The notes under the pieces: generated by a model
Database searches by the model: none
What the model was told of the DNA's origin: nothing
Seen by the model: the letters and a program-made list of their open reading frames with translations, nothing else
Translations under genes and position numbers: made by a program
Source: Pterois miles
Taxonomy: Eukaryota; Chordata; Actinopteri; Perciformes; Scorpaenidae
Direction of reading: 5' to 3'
NCBI GenBank assembly: GCA_947000775.1
Contig: CAMQGK010000638.1
Location: forward strand, 25,547,001 to 25,611,000
DNA length: 64,000 bases
In this document: positions 11,763 through 23,012 of the stretch, piece after piece
Layout of the letters: each line of letters starts with the position of its first letter
How positions within the stretch are numbered: the first letter of the stretch is position 1

Positions 11763-12300
11763 CACTACAAAGGTAAATTACCATAAATAATGGCACTAAT
11801 AAATAAACAACAAATAAAAGTAAATTAAAAGGCGGACTAAAAAGGTAAATTACAAAGAATAATTAGACTGATAAATAAATAATAAATAAAAGTAAATTAA
11901 AAGGCGGACTAAAAAGGTAAATTACAATGAATAATTAGACGGATAAATAAATAATAAATAAAACTAAATCAAGAGCCAGACTGAAAAGGTAAATTAGAGT
12001 AAACAATTAGACTGATGAATAAATAAAACTAAAAATTACAATAAATAATTTAAGTAATAAATAAATAAACCTAAATTAAAAGCCAGACTGAAAAGGTTAA
12101 ATACAATAAATAATTAGACTGATAAATAAATAAAACTAAATCAAACATCAGACTAAAAATGTAAAACACAATAAATAATTAGACTGATAAATAAATAATA
12201 AATAAAACTAAATCAAACGTCAGAATAAAAAAGGTAAAATACAATAGATAATTAGACTGATAAATAAATGAAGCTAAATGAAAGCCAGACTGATCAGGCA
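11763..12300. repeat. AT-rich minisatellite, about 72-bp unit
   Basis: The marker 'aggtaaatta' recurs at 11771, 11843, 11915 and 11987, exactly 72 bp apart. Diverged copies then start near 12094, 12159 and 12232. Each unit contains 'aataattagactgataaata' and 'ggcggactaaaaagg' or a variant. There are about seven to eight units, with the left ones most regular. Dense TAAATAAA motifs make it strongly AT-rich. Confidence 0.92.
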
Positions 12301-13950
12301 GTTTTTAAAGGTTTTAAAGCCACGCTGACATATCCTCACCTTAACAGCTGACATGGTGAATTTGTTAGCAAACTGTTGTGATTGGGGGCACTTTCAGATC
12401 ACCTGGAGATTAAACAGCAGCAGAATAAAGCTGTAAAAGGATTTCACATGTCAGATATCTGGTAATTTGATGACTTTTGTTGTTATTGGTGGGTGTGTGG
12501 ACCCATGTAGCTCCACCCTAGCGCTGCTATGACCTTTTCTTTTATTGAAAATTAATCTCTTAATGGAACCTTTCCAGTTCTTTATATCATGTGTGATGGC
12601 ACCAATAACTGCTGATCCACAGACACAGCTTAGAGGACCACATTAGTATTTCTGCAAGCTTTAAAGCAGTTTCTCAGTAGTACGATGCAAAAAGGCAGTG
12701 TGGGAATCACAGCTATGCACGCCAGGTCTGGTGTGAATTATAGGTGTCCTCCACTTTCCTCAATGAGGCCCATTAAGTTTCCTCATAAATAGTGCCACTC
12801 CACACATACACACAGAAAAGCCCTATCCCGAAACAGGAAATTTATTAGGGGCTAACATTAACTACACAATACATAAACTAATCAACCCAAATTTTGTGCT
12901 AATGCTAGCTGTTGTGGCTAACCCTGTTCCATGATACACACAGTATAACGTTAGTCAGTGTTTATCAGCTACATGTTTGTCAGAGCTACTGGGTGTTATC
13001 AAGACATACTGAATATTGTCCTTTATTTGGCTGTTGAGGTAGATGTGTTTGTCGTACACTACCTGTCCAGAAGAAGACGGCTTATTGGTATTTCAAAACC
13101 TGCAGATCCTGCAGCAAAAGCTCCACCAGAGAGGCCAGACATACCGCCATCCAACATTAAAGATCAAACTACACACACTGACCGCCATCTTTTCCTGTTA
13201 AAACGTTCAAGTTTATTAACTGGTGGGAAAATTTCCTCACCATCACATCCCTACCCGACACACAGCAGGGCTTGACCGGCTCGCTGTGTATTATCCCTGT
13301 GCTATACTAAATTCATGACACATTACAGATCCCCCAAAAAGCCAATGATAACACCTGTAACGTGTCACAGATGGATGAAGCAGAGCTATAACCGATGCCA
13401 TACATCCCCCCTCAAACCTGTCCCTTCCTTTAATGACAGCCCCATTCACAACCATCAGCGATAATGGCACATCAGACAGTCTGTCACTGCTCAACAGATC
13501 CACAGACTACCAGTAAATGTCCACTGATGCTCTGCTGCTCCTTGAAGCATATTTAAATTCAGAGCAGCCCTTACAGCCAGTCTGATGTGATGGCTGAGTA
13601 ACCGGAGCGACAATAAACAATTACTGTTTATGAAGTTTATTGAAGGTGTCCTGGATGACAGCTGAGAAGACAGTGAGGAGATGGCCAGTGTTTGCACACT
13701 GCTGTTATTTTAAGGGTGGGACAGCAGCTACAGACAAACCTGTCATCTGAAACATGGAGCTATCTTTCCACACAGCTTTTTTTTAAAATAAATATACAAT
13801 TATATGAAAAGTGAGGTTCCTTTTGTGGTAAATTTCAGCGATGTGCATTTATGGTTGTCTGTCTTTTGTGTGCATGTTTGTAAAGATACATAACAGAAAT
13901 GCCCCCTTGAGAGGAAGAGACAAAAATTGCATGTCATTGTAAAAGGAGAC
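12301..13950. other. non-coding segment, nothing firmly recognised
   Basis: A 105-residue plus-strand open frame (12958-13275) contains a proline-rich segment (PADPAAKAPPERPDIPPS) but shows no known domain and no splice or start context. The locally higher CpG content there suggests an old mobile element rather than an exon. No other copy was seen in the window. Confidence 0.4.
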
Positions 13951-13959
13951 TCACGCAGC

Positions 13960-14900
13960 AAGACAATTGGTGAGTGAAATGGAGAGCTCTTAAAATGTCA
14001 AAACAAAGTAATTTCTTTGACATTTACACAAGCAAGTCCACTCGCTTTCACTGGATTTCAGCTGCATAGCTTCAAGTGCCCTTTCTTGGTATTTCACACC
14101 AGCTTCATTCCTCTTTTAACTACCCCGATCTCCCGAAGAATTTCCCCAGATCGAGCTCTTAAACGCTATGGATTATGTTAAGATCACACTGCCAGAGGGA
14201 AAAAATGTGAAGGAAACAGAGGAAAAATCTATTTTCCATGAGCTTTTTTATGGCCGCTGCACAATGGAGCTCTGAAATCATTTTCCACATGCACGCACGG
14301 CACACACACTCGTATATGAAGCAGAGACGATAACCATACAGCTCCGCATTTCCTGACAGCCGCAGCAAATATATCAATTTCCACCAGCATTTTCAGGAAT
14401 TAATTTCATAACTCCGGGCACTGCCAGCGCGCGTTCTATACAGGGCTTGTTTGATGATGATCTCCATCTTCATATCATGTTTATAGACTTATACTGCATC
14501 TGTCTTCATGTTGATAATTGCAGGGGTTCATTAACATTTGGCAGCGCTGTAGCTGCAGCTCGGGAGCGCCGCGTTTGATGGATGTCTCCCCTGTTAATTG
14601 ACGCGTTGGGATTTAGCGCAGGAGGGAATCTGGCCCCCGGGCTCTGCGGGTCAAAAACTGAACTTCATTTTCAGGCAGGAAACCTAATAGCTCTGGCAAA
14701 TGATCTTTGGACTTTTTATATCCCAGAATGTTAATTAAATTGGATGCTGCTTCCAGCGTGGCTAACCTGCTTTAAATAACTCTTCAAAAGAGTGAATGTA
14801 AGCTTTATGAAGCATGATGGCTGCGTCGACGGAGATTCAATGTGTCAGACAACAGCTCAGATATATGACCTTCATAAATATTCATCATTGTTCTGCACAA
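13960..14900. promoter_or_regulatory. candidate conserved non-coding element
   Basis: Single-copy-looking DNA without microsatellites or repeat-family matches. It has balanced composition and clusters of developmental-type motifs: 'gttaattaaattgg' near 14730, 'ggaattaatttcataa' near 14395, 'gtagctgcagctcggg' near 14550 and 'cataaatattcatcattg' near 14875. No reading frame is maintained. The call is inference from texture only and no alignment was made. Confidence 0.3.
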
Positions 14901-15742
14901 GGGACAACGCAGAAACTTGGTAGTATATTCACTTATAGACTGAATCAGAAAAAGTGAGAAAGAAAACTACTGTAACTCCCATACATACTGATGAAGTGAT
15001 CAAAGAACACCCAGTAGTATAACAACCAATATTTTATCTGCTTAATTGCTGTTTGATCAGCTGCCGTCCTTAAGGAAAACTGCGAAAATAGCAATAACAT
15101 ACCAGAGTTAAAGCATAAGATTGGAGATATTATATATAGTATATGAGTATAATGTGTAAATTTATTTTGGCTCAATCCCACAAACACCATCCTGCTGATG
15201 GAAATACTCACTACAACACCGAATGTGGGTTAATCCGCTGCTGAAAATAGTCCCCATCAAATGCACTATTTGCTACCGTTTGAGTCACATTTTATAAAAC
15301 CTACAGCGACCAGCTGTTTTGTTATGAAATTACTGAGCCTTTTCTGAATGAAACTATGTAACTGTGAGCCTTGTTTAAAAGGCTGACATCTTAAGACGTA
15401 TCTACTGAGGCTGAGTGTCACAGACAGGACGGTGAAGCCATGAAATCCAGAAAGAGACAGACTTAACACCTTGTTTGATAAAGCGATAAATGGGAAAGTG
15501 TGTCACTGACTGAGACTGTGATGAAGTTACACCATTACCAGTAGAGTGCTGCTGTTTCCCCATTGACTATCGCTCATTCTTTGCCATCACAGCATAAAAT
15601 AAATTTCACTAAAGAAAACAAAATATTCCACTGTCAGTCATTTAATACACTTCCTTAGACACACGGTTGTTGTTACTCTACCCACAAAACTCCTGTGTAA
15701 ATTGTAAATGTGTTTCAAAAGTGGTGTTTTAATCCCACAGAC
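14901..15742. other. non-coding segment, nothing recognised
   Basis: AT-rich, with no shared repeat or protein-like frame. Confidence 0.4.
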
Positions 15743-15820
15743 CAGGAGTTCTCGAAGTTTCTGGGACCAGGGATCCATCTTTCCAAGGACCTCCTAATAA
15801 TTGTAGCATGACTCTCACGA
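15743..15820. mobile_element. hAT-like terminal sequence
   Basis: The segment 'caggagttctcgaagtttct' followed by 'gggaccagggatcc' resembles the terminal inverted repeat CAG(G/T)GGTTCTCAAA...GGACCAGGGACCCC typical of Charlie-like hAT transposons, as I remember it. It lies 41 bp from the end of the BED-finger frame (15861-16118), consistent with an internally deleted hAT element. Confidence 0.5.
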
Positions 15821-15860
15821 CCATTTTCACTCTCAGATGCCATTGGAGATATCTGTATTC

Positions 15861-16118
15861 TCAACGTTTCATCCTAAATACCTGAATCATGTTTGACCAC
15901 TTTGTTTTGCTCCGATATTCTTTGTGTTTTGTAATCAGATGCCACTTTAGTTTAGCCGGCTTCATGGCTTCGTAATCCAGCACCCGAAGACACCTGACAC
16001 ATTTCAGTCTCCCGTTGCTGTCACTCGAAATAGTTGCCGTCATATTTCTTTCAGTATAGCTAGTTTGGGCTTTAGCCGAAGGAGACTGACTCCATGTTCG
16101 CTGGGAAAGTGGCTGCAT
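15861..16118 (-). pseudogene. hAT transposase N-terminal BED-type zinc finger relic
   Basis: The 85-codon minus-strand frame contains LKCVRCLRVLDYEAMKPAK followed by LKWHLITKHKEY. This is a C-x2-C-x16-H-x4-H zinc finger with the EAMKP-KL--HL-TKH pattern known from hAT-derived proteins of the ZBED5/SCAND3/FAM200 type. The catalytic domain is absent: the frame stops at 15861 and a hAT-like terminus follows by 15743. Upstream, the frame opens directly beside the 51-bp minisatellite of element D. It is a short relic, non-functional as a transposase. Whether D and this relic are one deleted element or two adjacent ones is unresolved. Confidence 0.75.
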
Positions 16119-16124
16119 GTCCTC

Positions 16125-16855
16125 GACACTACATGTAGCACCGTGGCTGCTAACGCTCCTGGACAGTGAACTGGAGACAGTGAACGCAGCACCGTGGCTA
16201 CTAGCGTTCCTGGACGGTGAAATGGAGACAGTGAACGCAGCACCGTGGCTGCTAACACTCCTGGACGGTGAACTGGAGACAGTGAACGCAGCACCGTGGC
16301 TGCTAACGCTCCTGGACGGTGAACTGGAGACAGTGAACGCAGCACCGTGGCTACTAGCGTTCCTGGACGGTGAACTGGAGACAGTGAACGCAGCACCGTG
16401 GCTGCTACAGTAACTCTCCTGGACGGTGAACTGGAGACACTGAACGCAGCACCGTGGCTGCTACAGTAACTCTCCTGGACGGTGAACTGGAGACACTGAA
16501 CGCAGCACAGTGGCTGCTACAGTAACTCTCCTGGACGGTTAACTGGAGACACTGAATGCAGCACCATGGCTGCTACAGTAACTCTCCTAGACGGTGAACT
16601 GGAGACAGTGAACGCAGCACCGTGGCTGCTACAGTAACTCTCTTGACGGTGAACTGGAGACAGTGAATGCAGCACCATGGTTGCTATAGTAACTCCTGAT
16701 GTTAACTGGAGACTCAGTTGTCTGTTGTGCTCATATCCTGCAGCTGGCGCATTGCTGCATGCGAGGCACTAATCTTGTCAGTTAACGGTTAATAATCGGT
16801 TAAACGAGGGTCGGTTATCGGTTAATTTTTTTTTTTTTCAAGATTAGCATCCCTA
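16125..16855 (-). mobile_element. element D copy 1: TAGGGATGCTAAT-ended element carrying a minisatellite
   Basis: Read on the minus strand it starts at 16855 with tagggatgctaat. It then runs through a 'gattattaaccgttaac' block and 'gattagtgcctcgcatgcag', a 'tgcaggatatgagcacaaca' block, and into the minisatellite (to about 16138). The same order, end and minisatellite occur on the plus strand at 30228-30895. Two copies with the same boundary and internal order in opposite orientation show a dispersed element, not a simple locus-specific tandem repeat. Confidence 0.82.
16138..16716. repeat. 51/56-bp minisatellite inside element D
   Basis: The marker 'gcaccgtgg' (or a variant) occurs at 16138, 16189, 16240, 16291, 16342 and 16393 (51-bp steps), then at 16449, 16505, 16561, 16617 and 16672 (56, 56, 56, 56 and 55 bp). 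The two unit lengths form separate blocks. The longer form carries an extra 'acagt' in 'gctgctacagtaactctcc'. The 51-bp block is open in frame on both strands only because 51 is a multiple of three. The plus frame gives the 17-residue unit VNAAPWLLTLLDGELET, which is not taken as a gene. Confidence 0.95.
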
Positions 16856-18815
16856 CCTCTAAGAGAATATTAACTTTGAGCCTGGACAAAATACGTGCTT
16901 GTGGATCTGGAAGCTGACACAGGAAATTTATCTGGCAATGTTTTCTGTAAGACCAACATTTGAGATAGTGGGCATGTTCGTAATTGTCATGGGATGCAAC
17001 CTCCATGTCTGGTCTGTTTAAATGAATGTGTTCAATAACGTCAGCAAGACCATCCACTGTATTCACCGTATTACAGAAACCTTCATTCTCAGTGGCTGAA
17101 GGCAGATCTGCTGTCTAGCGATTGAGCTTTAAACGCAACACAAAATGAGCCACGAATCTTAGCATCTAAACTATTAATTAAAAATCAAATGTTTTTGAGA
17201 ATACAGCATCACAAAATATAACACTGCGATACATACACGATTATATTGTTGAATTCATCAAATGAAAGCAGCCCTTGATTATTTAACTCAAATGTAGTCC
17301 ACTTGATATGCTACTTTAGTACACTTTAAGAACAAATATTACTAGGACCACTACAGATAATTACACATGAACATCTAATATTCAGGTATTCATATTATAG
17401 ACACTACTGACTATCGCTGTAACAACGTGGCCACAATTTAGCACACTGACCATACACGGTCCAGCCAGCCATGTACTCGGTTTCTACCTAGACTTGTTTG
17501 TCTATTTGCACCAGAAACCACCAAAAAATAAAAATGTTCTTGTATTAACAAAACCCTCTGGCGCAGAAATGTATTTTGTGCTTTTCTTGTCCTACATTTA
17601 AAGCAAAACGATGAGTTGACTTTTATCCACTGATCATTATGTGTCCTTTTCCATCTTAAAGACAAACAACTACAGCCTGTCTTCTCTAAGTCATATTTAC
17701 TACAGTGGGTTTATTAGATTTTCACCTCACCTTTTATAATCTTTTGATATGATATCAGTAGTACTTTGTGCTCCTGTAAGCTTCAACATTCCTGGTTTGC
17801 TGGTGTAAAATAGTCTCATTTCATTGGCTGTGAAATATCTTAAAACTGCTAAGTGGCTCCGACACAAATTCTCGGTCCAATTAACACCTGATAATAGATA
17901 ACTAAAGTCACCACTGTTTGTGTGACTGTGGGAAAATATCCATGTCTCTATATTTATCTGCAACCAACAGCTGATGATTGCATCTTTTGTTAGATGCAAA
18001 ACAAATTCACATTTGGAGATAAAACTGGTTTGGCCCTTTGTTTCCTGGTGCACACAATGCTACAGTAGCTCCTTCCAGTACTGGCAATACGGCGGCATTT
18101 TGCTATTTTTACTGTGGATTATTTTAGTGAGTGACAAAGAGATAACTTGTTAAAGATAAACAGGTTAATGCTCATGCCAAGGTGCATTAATAGTAAGTTT
18201 ATTTTCCTGCAGACAGGCAAATATATAAAACAAACAGAGGCTTAAAATTCACAGGGCTCCTGTTGTTAAACTTGGATCTGAAGACTTGAAGTGAGGCACC
18301 ATTTGTTCTTGCATTTGTTCGTGCTGAATATTTAATTTGGAAATACTTTTGGGACAGAGGTCGGATGAAGAAGAGCTACAAAGCTGATATCACAGGTGAC
18401 AGTATATTTCAGGAAGCACGCAGGACTCCTAATTTACATTCAAATCAACACAGCAACTCATGAGAAATGTGTTTGCTTTGCAGCAGATTCATAATCCTTC
18501 TGTGCACCAACAATTCCCCAACTTCCCTGTCAAAGCCAAGAAAGAACTGGGAAAAAAAAAAAAAGCAGCAGCACTTTATCTCTTTGAAAAGCAGAATAAC
18601 CACCCTCTGCCTCCTTCATTTGCCTCAGCTGAGCACACATCTGAGCATGCATTAGACCCCATCTGTTCATTTACACACAATAGTCTTTATATATAATTTA
18701 TATAGGTCTTGTCCCTGTAAACTATCCACATACTGGCCACTTATTAGTTTTACTAAGATTGTGTAATGAACCAGCAAATGTTTCCATTATGATTCAGTCG
18801 ACATGCCTGCAGGCA

Positions 18816-18818
<3 letters not shown>
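16856..18818. other. non-coding segment, nothing recognised
   Basis: No shared repeat and no protein-like frame with a recognised domain. The A11 tract near 18550 is short. Confidence 0.4.

Positions 18819-18852
<34 letters not shown>
18819..18852. repeat. (CT)17 microsatellite
   Basis: Seventeen uninterrupted CT dinucleotides, expected to be polymorphic. Confidence 0.97.
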
Positions 18853-18855
<3 letters not shown>

Positions 18856-19063
18856 TCAACTATCAGCAAGTTTTTTAGTCTTTCAAGAGAAATAACGTAT
18901 TGATCTGCAAGCAAATAAGATTTCAAGGTTAATGAGAATATAAACTGCTCTCAAAGGACCCCCCCTAATCTCATGATGCACAATGTCGGCGTGAATTTAG
19001 ACAGATGTTATGACTGATGAGTTTGGTAACACACCCTGTGAGTAAGCATCATTGACGTTTTGA

Positions 19064-19069
19064 CAGTCC

Positions 19070-19100
<31 letters not shown>

Positions 19101-19389
19101 CAACAGACAGACAGACAGTCCGACAGACAGACAGACAGTCCAACAGACAGACAGACAGACAGACAAACAGTCCAACAGACAGACAGACAGTCCGACAGAC
19201 AGACAGACAGACAGACAGTCCGACAGACAGACAGACAGACAGACAGACAGTCCAACAGACAGACAGACAGACAGACAGTCCAACAGACAGACAGACAGTT
19301 CGACAGACAGACAGACAGACAGACTGTCCAACAGACAGACAGTCCAAAGACAGACAGACAGTCCGACAGACAGACAGACAGACAGTCTG

Positions 19390-19420
<31 letters not shown>

Positions 19421-19455
19421 GACAGACAGACAGTCTGACAGACAGACAGCAGTCC

Positions 19456-19486
<31 letters not shown>

Positions 19487-19575
19487 AGACAGACAGACAG
19501 ACAGTCTGACAGTCTGACAGACAGAGACAGTCTGACAGACAGACAGTTTGACAGACAGACTGACAGACAGACACC
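19064..19575. repeat. CAGA-rich tetranucleotide array with interspersed GTCC/GTCT spacers
   Basis: About 0.5 kb of cagacagacagacag tracts, broken at irregular intervals by 'tccaa', 'tccga' or 'tctga'. Every local block is a multiple of four or a short insert, so long open frames appear on both strands (QTDRQTDRQ on plus, CLSVCLSV on minus). These are low-complexity artefacts. Spacer type changes along the array (tccaa/tccga to the left, tctga to the right), which suggests block-wise growth. Confidence 0.97.
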
Positions 19576-20480
19576 ATCAGTGTGAGGCCGGCCAAACCTC
19601 CCTGCAGTGCAGCATTGAAGGGTGCAGTCACCGACATGCTCTTGCAACTTTCTCCCATTTCTGCCCCCCAAAAAGCTCCCAGGGGGCCACATCCTAATAC
19701 TATGTTGTGGCTTTTATTCCCGCCCCCCACCGCCACTCCTCCACTCCCTCTCTGTTGACGGCGACCTCCTCCCTTTTTTCGTCTGCTTTTTACTGTGAAA
19801 TGGAGCCCTTCTCAATCACATAGTGCTGTTGGCCTGCTCTTTATTTCTCTCATCTTTTTTTTTGTTCCCTCTCTTTTTTCTCTGGCTGGGAGCTTATCTG
19901 AGAGGCTCAGCTGCTGGTCGACTGTCCACAGAGAGCCCCGGGCCACAACAACGGAAAAAAAAACCTCCGGAAAATATAGCCACTCTGTGGCGTGGCTTTA
20001 TTTATGTTAAGTACTGAGACACTTCAACTATTTACCGTAACCTCAACTTGAAACGATAAGCCCTCTATTCTTCAGCTGGAATGACGCACCGCTGAAATGC
20101 CTCTGAAATCGAGTCAAGGGAGAGAGGTGATGGCTGCGTTGTCGAGTATGGGGGGAGGTAATAATATATCTGCACTGTAGAATGAAAACCACGTAGCTCC
20201 AAAATGTCAGCTCGCCACAGAATATAAAACAGCCATGTTTTAAGCTTGTGATGATGCCTTTTTAGACAGTTTGTTGGCTATTTTCAACCTAAGATGAAGA
20301 GTTTCCTCAACTCAACTGAACAGCGATGAACTGTGGGACATAGATATCAGAGTATAACTATAAAAACTTTAAAAACTGTGATGTTGGTTGTTAAAGGGAC
20401 ATTGCAAAGCATTTAGGGGGATCTACTGGCAGAAATGAAATTCAATGTTTTCTTTTGTGTATAAGAATAAGAATTGTGTT
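19576..20480. other. non-coding segment, nothing recognised
   Basis: Somewhat pyrimidine-rich and GC-richer near 19650-19960, with no domain in the short frames. No shared repeat. Confidence 0.4.
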
Positions 20481-20484
20481 TGTG

Positions 20485-20670
20485 TCACCTTAAACTGAGC
20501 CATTTATATCTACATATGGAGCAGGTCCTCTTCGTGGAGCTAGCCGCCATGTTTCTACAGTAGCCCAGAATGGACAAACCAAACACTACTACTACAGTTA
20601 CCCTTAGCATTCCTTTAGATTTAAGCAATTAAACCACTAGTTAGGTTTAGGAAAGAACTACATGGAGACA
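20485..20670 (+). repeat. interspersed repeat fragment joined to a family C fragment
   Basis: 'ctacatatggagcaggtcct' followed by 'gccgccatgtttctacagta' and 'gcccagaatggacaaaccaa' is a block I recognise from fish repeats. From about 20585 it continues as family C ('cagttacccttagcattcc'), as at 4215-4310. It is immediately followed by family B copy B2. Confidence 0.55.
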
Positions 20671-20684
20671 GACTTGGCAAAGTA

Positions 20685-21256
20685 TACACGTGTGACTACG
20701 TCCATTTTTCAAAATAAGGTGTACTGTATATACAACATACTGTACATATACTAAATAAGACTGACTGGATTATATTCACCAAAAGTATAAAACATTACAT
20801 GCCTCTTATAAATTAAAAAAAAAATACCACTAATTTGTGAGGGAACTGTGACTATGGCCAATTTTCAAAATAAAGTGTTAACAAAGGGAACTGTATAAAA
20901 AATACATATATAGAAATAAGATTGCTTGGATTATATTTACCACAAGTGTAAAAATAATAATAAAATATCTTTCATTCTTTGATGTTTGGGCTGCTGGAAA
21001 AAATGTAATAAATACACTGACTAATATAGTTGACTTCAGGACATCTCTGACTACATACATACTGCAAATCAAACATTTCACTGCATTAATTTCCAATTTT
21101 CCAAAGTAAAAGTCCCCTGGAATGTATGATTCAACTTTTTCCCATTATATACTATTAAAAAAAGATAATAAAAATCACAATAAATCTCACAATACTCCTA
21201 TATAATACTCAATACTTAATACTCAAGTACCATAGTAATATTGAACTGGGAGAGAG
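20685..21256 (-). mobile_element. family B element copy B2 with internal duplication
   Basis: The minus strand matches the AT-rich half of family B. The segment running from the ttttcaaaataaggtgt mark through 'ggattatattcaccaaaag' to the parallel end appears twice, at about 20700-20850 and 20860-20965. This is a tandem duplication inside the element. The right edge reaches the degraded TAGGGCTGGGA-type terminus near 21256. Confidence 0.75.
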
Positions 21257-21929
21257 GTGCATAGTCACTGCCCTGTCTACTGGTATTGTGTGATGTGACT
21301 ATAGTGCAAAAGCCACACATTTGTGAAGTAGCTACGGTCAAATAAAGATGTTGGCTAGGGTGGAGTAAGAAGCTCCGACTGTTTGGTTGATGTACTGAGC
21401 CACAGTGACAAACAGGGATGACCCACTGTACAACAAACACACCTTTGAACAGCAGTGTAGATACAGCCTCTTTTTCAAAGGCTGCGTACATGTATGAGTG
21501 CCCGACAGCTCACATTCAATCCATTAATCAATAGAAAACCATCAAAATCATCAACTCTAGCTTTGCCATAGACATTCATTAAATCAACACTTTTGGCTGG
21601 AGTGGTGCTATCAGATGGCTGTAGCAGCAGCTGGATAGTGTAGGGGTATTATCACTACTTGGGGACTGGGTGTAAATGGGTTTGAAACCTAGCTGGAGCA
21701 AACCCTCCGTTAAGTGAGGAGGTAATGGAGGTGGAAAATGAGATATGTGATGTGCAAGCAGGGTTTTGCCAAGTGGGCAAACATCTGTGGAGCTGCTTCA
21801 GTGATGTTTCCCCGCCCAGATGCCGCAATGCGGAGCTTGTTGGTAATATGCTGCGAGGCAGGCTTGGTCTTAATTGCGGCCCTGCCCCAAACGACTGACC
21901 CCACCAAAATCAGGAGGAGACAGCCAACA
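21257..21929. other. non-coding segment, nothing firmly recognised
   Basis: No shared repeat was found. Open frames on both strands over 21710-22076 overlap the family F copy and are chance frames. Confidence 0.4.
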
Positions 21930-22200
21930 GAGTGGTTAGGGTTCTTGAAGCCTCTAGTTCGGCATTTTTGGCCGTCGCCATCTTGTTTTTTGCAATCAGA
22001 AGTGGCACAAGAGGGTGGAGCTAAGTACAACCAAAATCTGAATTTGAAGACATTTTTAGGCAACCAAAAAGTTTAGAATAAACCTTCATGAACTGAAAAC
22101 ACATTGTGAAAAGGTTAAAGTTGTAAGACGTAAACACGGACAACTCCAAGATGGCACAATGTCATGTTAGCAACCTGTCAATCAACATTTTACTATCATA
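21930..22200 (+). mobile_element. family F element, truncated plus-strand copy
   Basis: Contains 'ggccgtcgccatcttgtttt', 'aatcagaagtggcacaagag', 'gtggagctaagtacaacc', 'gacatttttaggcaacca', a 'gtgaaaaggttaaagttgta' block and 'cgtaaacacggacaactcc', collinear with 6940-7130. The left end starts within the element and the right end is lost after 'caacctgtcaatcaac'. Confidence 0.8.
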
Positions 22201-22365
22201 AACCTCTATCACTGTCCTAGACTGTACAGCCGAATCTGATTATTACTGAACTTTACAGCCTCGCATCTTCTACAGGAAGTTTTCCCCACAAACAAAGAAC
22301 TGCAAAGGTCACCACAGACATCACACTGCTGTTTTGTAATGTATTTCACTTTTCGCATTCAGGTC

Positions 22366-23012
22366 CTTGAAGTATTTTTCAACCTGGACCCTATTTTCTC
22401 ATGTTTTTGTGTCTAAATAACAGTGAAAACAACTTCAGAAACTGGTCCAGTATTGAGGGAGAGCGCTGTAGACGGCAGCTGCTCACAGGCTGCAATATGG
22501 TGCCACTGGGGCAAGCTGACATCGCCATTTACATCCACTAAAAGTGCTTGTTTTTGCTATGACAGGCCCTGATTGTTATTATAACTGTCAGTGTTGAGTA
22601 CAGAAAGCATAGCTTAGTGTTATGTAAAAGATTTTCAATGCCATGGTTGAATATTTAGATGATTTCCACAATCTGAATGAGGTCACTGAATTCAATGGCT
22701 GTATTTATCTGCGTAGATGGATATTCAGATTTCATACTGACACTTATCCTTGAGCGGGACTTGGACACAACAAACAGACCGGATCGAAGGGAAGGTAAGA
22801 AAGGAAGGTAAGAAAATCGTTATATTTCTCTGTAGTGTCGTTTCCATAATGGTGTCAGACACTTGCCGCTGCAGCTCGTATAGCAGCTTCCGAATACAGC
22901 GTTATCCCTAAATACTGAACTAATTTAAAAAACGTTGTCACTATTAGTCACGTAGACACAAACACATGGGCAGATAGGGTCCAGGTTGAAATATACCTTT
23001 AATTTTCTGGAT
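22366..23012. mobile_element. family L element with about 50-bp terminal inverted repeats
   Basis: The left end (about 22370-22425, 'tttttcaacctggaccctat' then 'catgtttttgtgtctaaat') is repeated as a reverse complement at the right end (about 22950-23005, 'acacaaacacatgggcagat' then 'agggtccaggttgaaatata'). Internal landmarks are 'gaaactggtccagtattgag', 'agcatagcttagtgttatgt', 'aaaagattttcaatgcca' and 'caaacagaccggatcg'. A second copy, lacking most of one end, lies at 33823-34240. No coding frame is present, so this is a MITE-like DNA element. Confidence 0.82.

Noticed and set aside
16117..16413. 17-residue repeat protein (VNAAPWLLTLLDGELET units)
   Set aside because: The unit is 51 bp so frames stay open by arithmetic; the neighbouring 56-bp units break the frame and the opposite-orientation copy shows the same artefact.
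18997..19736. Cys/Ser/Val/Leu-rich and Gln/Thr/Asp/Arg-rich open frames on both strands
   Set aside because: Tetranucleotide CAGA array; multiple frames open simultaneously on both strands, typical of low-complexity DNA.
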